Below the pieces are notes generated by a model, which saw only the letters and a program-made list of their open reading frames with translations, did not search any database and was not told the origin of the DNA. Source: Gammaproteobacteria bacterium (GTDB taxonomy: Bacteria > Pseudomonadota > Gammaproteobacteria > Steroidobacterales > Woeseiaceae). From it: 9,674 nucleotides of DNA. This document shows, piece after piece, positions 7,202 to 9,674 of the stretch; position 1 is the stretch's first letter; the number at the start of each line of letters is the position of its first letter. The stretch spans positions 1 to 9,674 of the forward strand of contig QNFK01000039.1 of NCBI GenBank assembly GCA_003645495.1. Direction: 5' to 3'. The position numbers were made by a program, and so were the translations under genes.

Positions 7202-7266
7202 ATCGCCCGCTGGGCGGGCTCCTACAATTCTTATTAGAACCTTTAGGAGCCTGCCCAGCGGGCGAT
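7202..7266. repeat. Inverted pair of REP-like units (REPIN-type element)
   Basis: Two 23-nt units lie head to head. The left copy (7202-7224) is the reverse complement of the right copy (7244-7266) at 22 of 23 positions, with a 19-nt loop between them. The single difference is G7216 against T7252, which would pair as G-U in plus-strand RNA. Read in its own orientation each unit starts TAGGAGC and ends GGGCGAT. Each contains its own small hairpin, GCCCGC-CCA-GCGGGC in the left copy and the same with one G-U pair in the right copy. The left copy is preceded by TG, giving the TGTAGGAGC head familiar from Pseudomonas and xanthomonad REP sequences, which are mobilised by RAYT transposases. The element sits in a convergent spacer, the usual place for REPs. 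It is not followed by a T-run on either strand, so it is not a classical terminator. Confidence 0.82.
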
Positions 7267-7294
7267 TAACATTCACTCTATACGCTCGCCTTCT

Positions 7295-7323
7295 CCCCGG
7301 CAGAGCCGGGGGCCCCCTTTTTT
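7295..7323 (+). terminator. GC-rich hairpin with T-run, probable terminator of the rightward operon
   Basis: CCCCGGC (7295-7301), a 3-nt AGA loop and GCCGGGG (7305-7311) form a perfect 7-bp stem. Six T residues follow at 7318-7323. The T-run on the plus strand fits Rho-independent termination of the amidohydrolase-S9 transcript before it runs into the oppositely oriented receptor gene, whose stop codon is at 7327-7325. Six bases (GCCCCC) separate the stem from the T-run, which is more than usual, so efficiency is uncertain. The minus strand has the same stem but no T-run after it, so it does not obviously terminate the receptor transcript. Confidence 0.5.
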
Positions 7324-7324
7324 A

Positions 7325-9674
7325 CTAGAAATTTGCATCCAGACCCAGGAAGAAGAACGTACCAATCGGGCTCACCGGGAAGGCGAATTCCGTCAGGAAC
7401 GGTGTCTCGTCCGTAAAGTTATTCACGCCGCCAAAGATCCTGTAGCGATCAGTTATATTAATACGGGCTGAAATATCGTGGATGTAAGTTTCATCCGCAA
7501 TACCGGCCGGGCCATACAGGGCAGGAGCAGTTTCGATTTCGACGTCCCTTAAACCCATTTCGTCCATGTACTGCATCGCATAGCGTATGGTGAAGCGATC
7601 AAACTGAACTCCGGCATTGAAATTGCCTGCCAATTCGGGACGCTGTAACTCACCAAGCTCCGGATCCACGGCAGTCGGATCGGTGACATCGAAGAAGCGG
7701 TCGAGCTTGTCCATCTTCGTGCCTGCGAGCCCAAGCGTGACCGAAGCTGACTGGATCTCGAATATATAGCGTATGTCGAAGTCGATGCCTGAAGCTTCCA
7801 GCTTGCCGATATTCACCTGTTGCTGCCTGATGAAATTCAGGCCATTGAATTGCGGTGAAGCGGGATCGGTATTTCGTCCCACAAGATCGCAGAACTGATT
7901 GCCGGGGAATACCGCCGAATCGTAACAGCCATCGACAATACTCTGGCCGCTGGGTGCGTCGATCGCATCATCAATCGTTATGTCCCAGTAGTCTACTGAC
8001 ACACTCAGCCCTTCAAGAAATTGCGGCTGGAATATGAAGCCGACCGAGAATGTTTCTGCTTCCTCTTCCGTGAGAGCCGGGTTGCCGCTGGTTTCGCCGA
8101 CGAAACGCGCAGTCAACGGATCCGTGTAAGTCGGCGGAATACCATCTGCGAGACAATTTGCCTGGCGGACCGGGCCGCGTGGATCACCAGAATCGATAAG
8201 TGCGTTTATTTCTGCCACGTCGCAGGGATCTACCGGTCTAAAAAAGGCTCCTTGTGTCGGCGAAAACAGCTCGTCTATATTTGGTGCGCGTACAGCGACT
8301 GAAAAAGAGGATCTAATTCGAAAACTGTCGCTGACCGGAGTCCAGGAACCACCAGCATTCCAGGTCACAGTCGACCCGATGGTCGAATAATCCGAGAATC
8401 GAATAGCGCCGTCGAGGGTCAAATCCCTGGCGAAAGCCATGTCGGCAAGTATGGGTACAGACACTTCGCCGAAGACTTCAGCGACATCGTAGCTGCCGGT
8501 AATGTTCTGGACCGTCGATCCCGGATCGAACACGAGAGAGCGCTGATTGAATTCGAGATCAATGACGCCATCGCCGTCCGTATCTTCCTCAAAACCCGGG
8601 GCTACATCAGCCAACAGATCACCCGCGTTACCCCACGCCGTTGTTACAGGCATAACCCCACGTACCAGCGGATCGAAAGTCGACTTGCTGCTTTCATCGC
8701 GATACTCCACGCCGAAGGCAAAGCCGATCGCGCCCGCCGGTAAATCGAAAGCCTCTCCGGTCACTGCGGCTGATAAGACGAATTGCTCGGATTCAAAATC
8801 ATTCACAATCGTATCTGTGACGAAATCGATCGCTTCCTGGCTGATTGCACTGGTGCCGCCAAGGATATTAGCCGGCTGGCATTGCCCATCACCCGGATTG
8901 AAGGTCCAGAAGCTCGGCGAAAATCCTGGAATATCGAATGGCGTTGTTGGCGGTGGCGTCGGATCTACGTCCGACCGGCATATAACATTACCATCACCGT
9001 CGTCGACTGCATCGATCGCGGCGAACCAGCGGTCAACGATTAACCGATTGCGGTCCAGCCATTGCTGCTCATACTTCCCGTAATTAACGCTTGCCTCCCA
9101 ACCCCAGCCATTGTCGAAGTCGCCCTGCAAGCCTATGACGAACCTGCTGGTTTCACGCAAACTTTCATCATTGTTTGGCCCGAGATCGTTTGGATCACGC
9201 GTGATGAATAAGCCGTCTACCGCACCCAGTGCAGCGAGATCCGGTGGAAGCTGCGCAATGTACGGATTGTCCGGCGAAATAGTCAGCAGGTCCCAGAAGG
9301 TGTTCAGCGGGGCCGTGTTTGTTGTTTCCTGTCGAACATACTTTCCTTCGAAAAATAAGTTCGTGGAATTAGTCAAATCATAATTCGCGGTGATATTGAT
9401 TGAATATTTCTGATCGTCCGGCAGGAGCATGTCTTCGTTGGAACCGTCAGCCACACCGTCAGCACCAAACTGATTAATATCTCCGGCAATCAGGCCATCA
9501 CGTAACGGCCGCACGCTGCCATCGTCCTCAATGATATAGCAACCGCCGATGAAGCCTACGGCTGGCGGCGAATGAGTGAATGTGCTGAAGTACCCCTGGT
9601 ATGATTGACTGCAATCGTTGACGCCATTGTTATCAATATCGAGACCAGGCTGGACAAGTCCACCGGGCAAGAGA
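7325..9674 (-). CDS. TonB-dependent outer-membrane receptor, C-terminal part (5' end outside window)
   Basis: The frame is open to the right edge of the window, giving about 782 residues without a true start. The TTG at 9670 is internal, because the codon before it is also in frame. The visible part is the beta-barrel. It shows alternating hydrophobic strands, TonB-receptor barrel blocks such as SFSVAVRAPNIDELFSP and NPALTEEEAETFSVGF, a late GGVNNFTDETPF block, and a terminal phenylalanine (GLDANF) as expected for BAM-assembled porin-like barrels. The signal peptide, TonB box and plug must lie upstream of the gene segment seen. Long extracellular loops carry paired cysteines and Asp-rich motifs (DIDNNGVND, DGDGN, DTDGDGVID) resembling calcium-binding loops. 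The family imports large or scarce nutrients (siderophores, peptides, glycans) using TonB energy. The ligand is not evident. The gene converges on the S9 peptidase gene, which hints at a peptide-like substrate but proves nothing. Confidence 0.93.
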   Translation of the reverse strand, partial: LLPGGLVQPGLDIDNNGVNDCSQSYQGYFSTFTHSPPAVGFIGGCYIIEDDGSVRPLRDGLIAGDINQFGADGVADGSNEDMLLPDDQKYSINITANYDLTNSTNLFFEGKYVRQETTNTAPLNTFWDLLTISPDNPYIAQLPPDLAALGAVDGLFITRDPNDLGPNNDESLRETSRFVIGLQGDFDNGWGWEASVNYGKYEQQWLDRNRLIVDRWFAAIDAVDDGDGNVICRSDVDPTPPPTTPFDIPGFSPSFWTFNPGDGQCQPANILGGTSAISQEAIDFVTDTIVNDFESEQFVLSAAVTGEAFDLPAGAIGFAFGVEYRDESSKSTFDPLVRGVMPVTTAWGNAGDLLADVAPGFEEDTDGDGVIDLEFNQRSLVFDPGSTVQNITGSYDVAEVFGEVSVPILADMAFARDLTLDGAIRFSDYSTIGSTVTWNAGGSWTPVSDSFRIRSSFSVAVRAPNIDELFSPTQGAFFRPVDPCDVAEINALIDSGDPRGPVRQANCLADGIPPTYTDPLTARFVGETSGNPALTEEEAETFSVGFIFQPQFLEGLSVSVDYWDITIDDAIDAPSGQSIVDGCYDSAVFPGNQFCDLVGRNTDPASPQFNGLNFIRQQQVNIGKLEASGIDFDIRYIFEIQSASVTLGLAGTKMDKLDRFFDVTDPTAVDPELGELQRPELAGNFNAGVQFDRFTIRYAMQYMDEMGLRDVEIETAPALYGPAGIADETYIHDISARINITDRYRIFGGVNNFTDETPFLTEFAFPVSPIGTFFFLGLDANF

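Noticed and set aside
7202..7266. The long inverted repeat as an ordinary Rho-independent terminator
   Set aside because: Neither strand has a T-run after the stem, and each arm has its own internal hairpin, which fits a REP doublet better.
8547..9083. A 178-codon open frame on the plus strand opposite the TonB receptor
   Set aside because: It is a Ser/Pro-rich shadow of a clear beta-barrel coding sequence.
9668..9670. TTG at 9670-9668 as the start codon of the TonB receptor
   Set aside because: The frame stays open to the window edge, and a receptor of this family needs a signal peptide and plug domain that are not present downstream of this codon.
1..9674. CRISPR array, tRNA or rRNA genes, insertion sequence, prophage or defence genes
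   Set aside because: I saw no regularly spaced repeats, no tRNA-like or rRNA-like sequence, and no transposase, integrase, nuclease or phage-like protein among the credible coding sequences.

Overview
The window looks like a chromosomal segment of a Gram-negative, probably proteobacterial, heterotroph. It encodes a TonB-dependent outer-membrane receptor, several proteins with Sec-type signal peptides, and a Pseudomonas/Xanthomonas-style REP pair. By eye the GC content is slightly above half. A marine or soil gammaproteobacterium is my best guess, but no marker gene settles the taxon.

Layout. Positions 1-3626 hold a leftward group transcribed in this order: an exported M20-family carbamoylase/amidase-type metallohydrolase (2325-3626), an NhaC-family Na+/H+ antiporter (764-2239), a small uncharacterised secreted protein with a C-terminal membrane anchor (119-736), and the first 40 codons of another membrane or secreted protein (1-122), which starts inside the stop codon of its predecessor. 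A 71-bp divergent intergenic region (3627-3697) separates this group from a rightward pair: an exported amidohydrolase-superfamily enzyme (3698-5071) and an exported S9-family serine peptidase (5167-7116). The pair converges on a leftward, 5'-truncated TonB-dependent receptor gene (7325 to beyond 9674). The 208-bp convergent spacer (7117-7324) carries an inverted pair of REP-like units (a REPIN-type element) and a GC-rich hairpin with a T-run.

How the genes may work together (inference). The receptor could bring oligopeptides or related nitrogenous compounds across the outer membrane. The S9 peptidase would cut them in the periplasm, and the amidohydrolase, whose family includes exported Xaa-Pro/Xaa-Arg dipeptidases, would finish the job. 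The exported M20 enzyme would cleave amide or ureido bonds. The NhaC protein would handle Na+/H+ balance or exchange an organic anion. The exact substrate cannot be read from the sequence. I see no RNA genes, CRISPR array, insertion sequence or phage gene, and no clearly new defence or mobile system. The most distinctive items are the REPIN-like element, the exported M20 enzyme with a shortened active-site segment, and the uncharacterised two-gene unit at the left edge.
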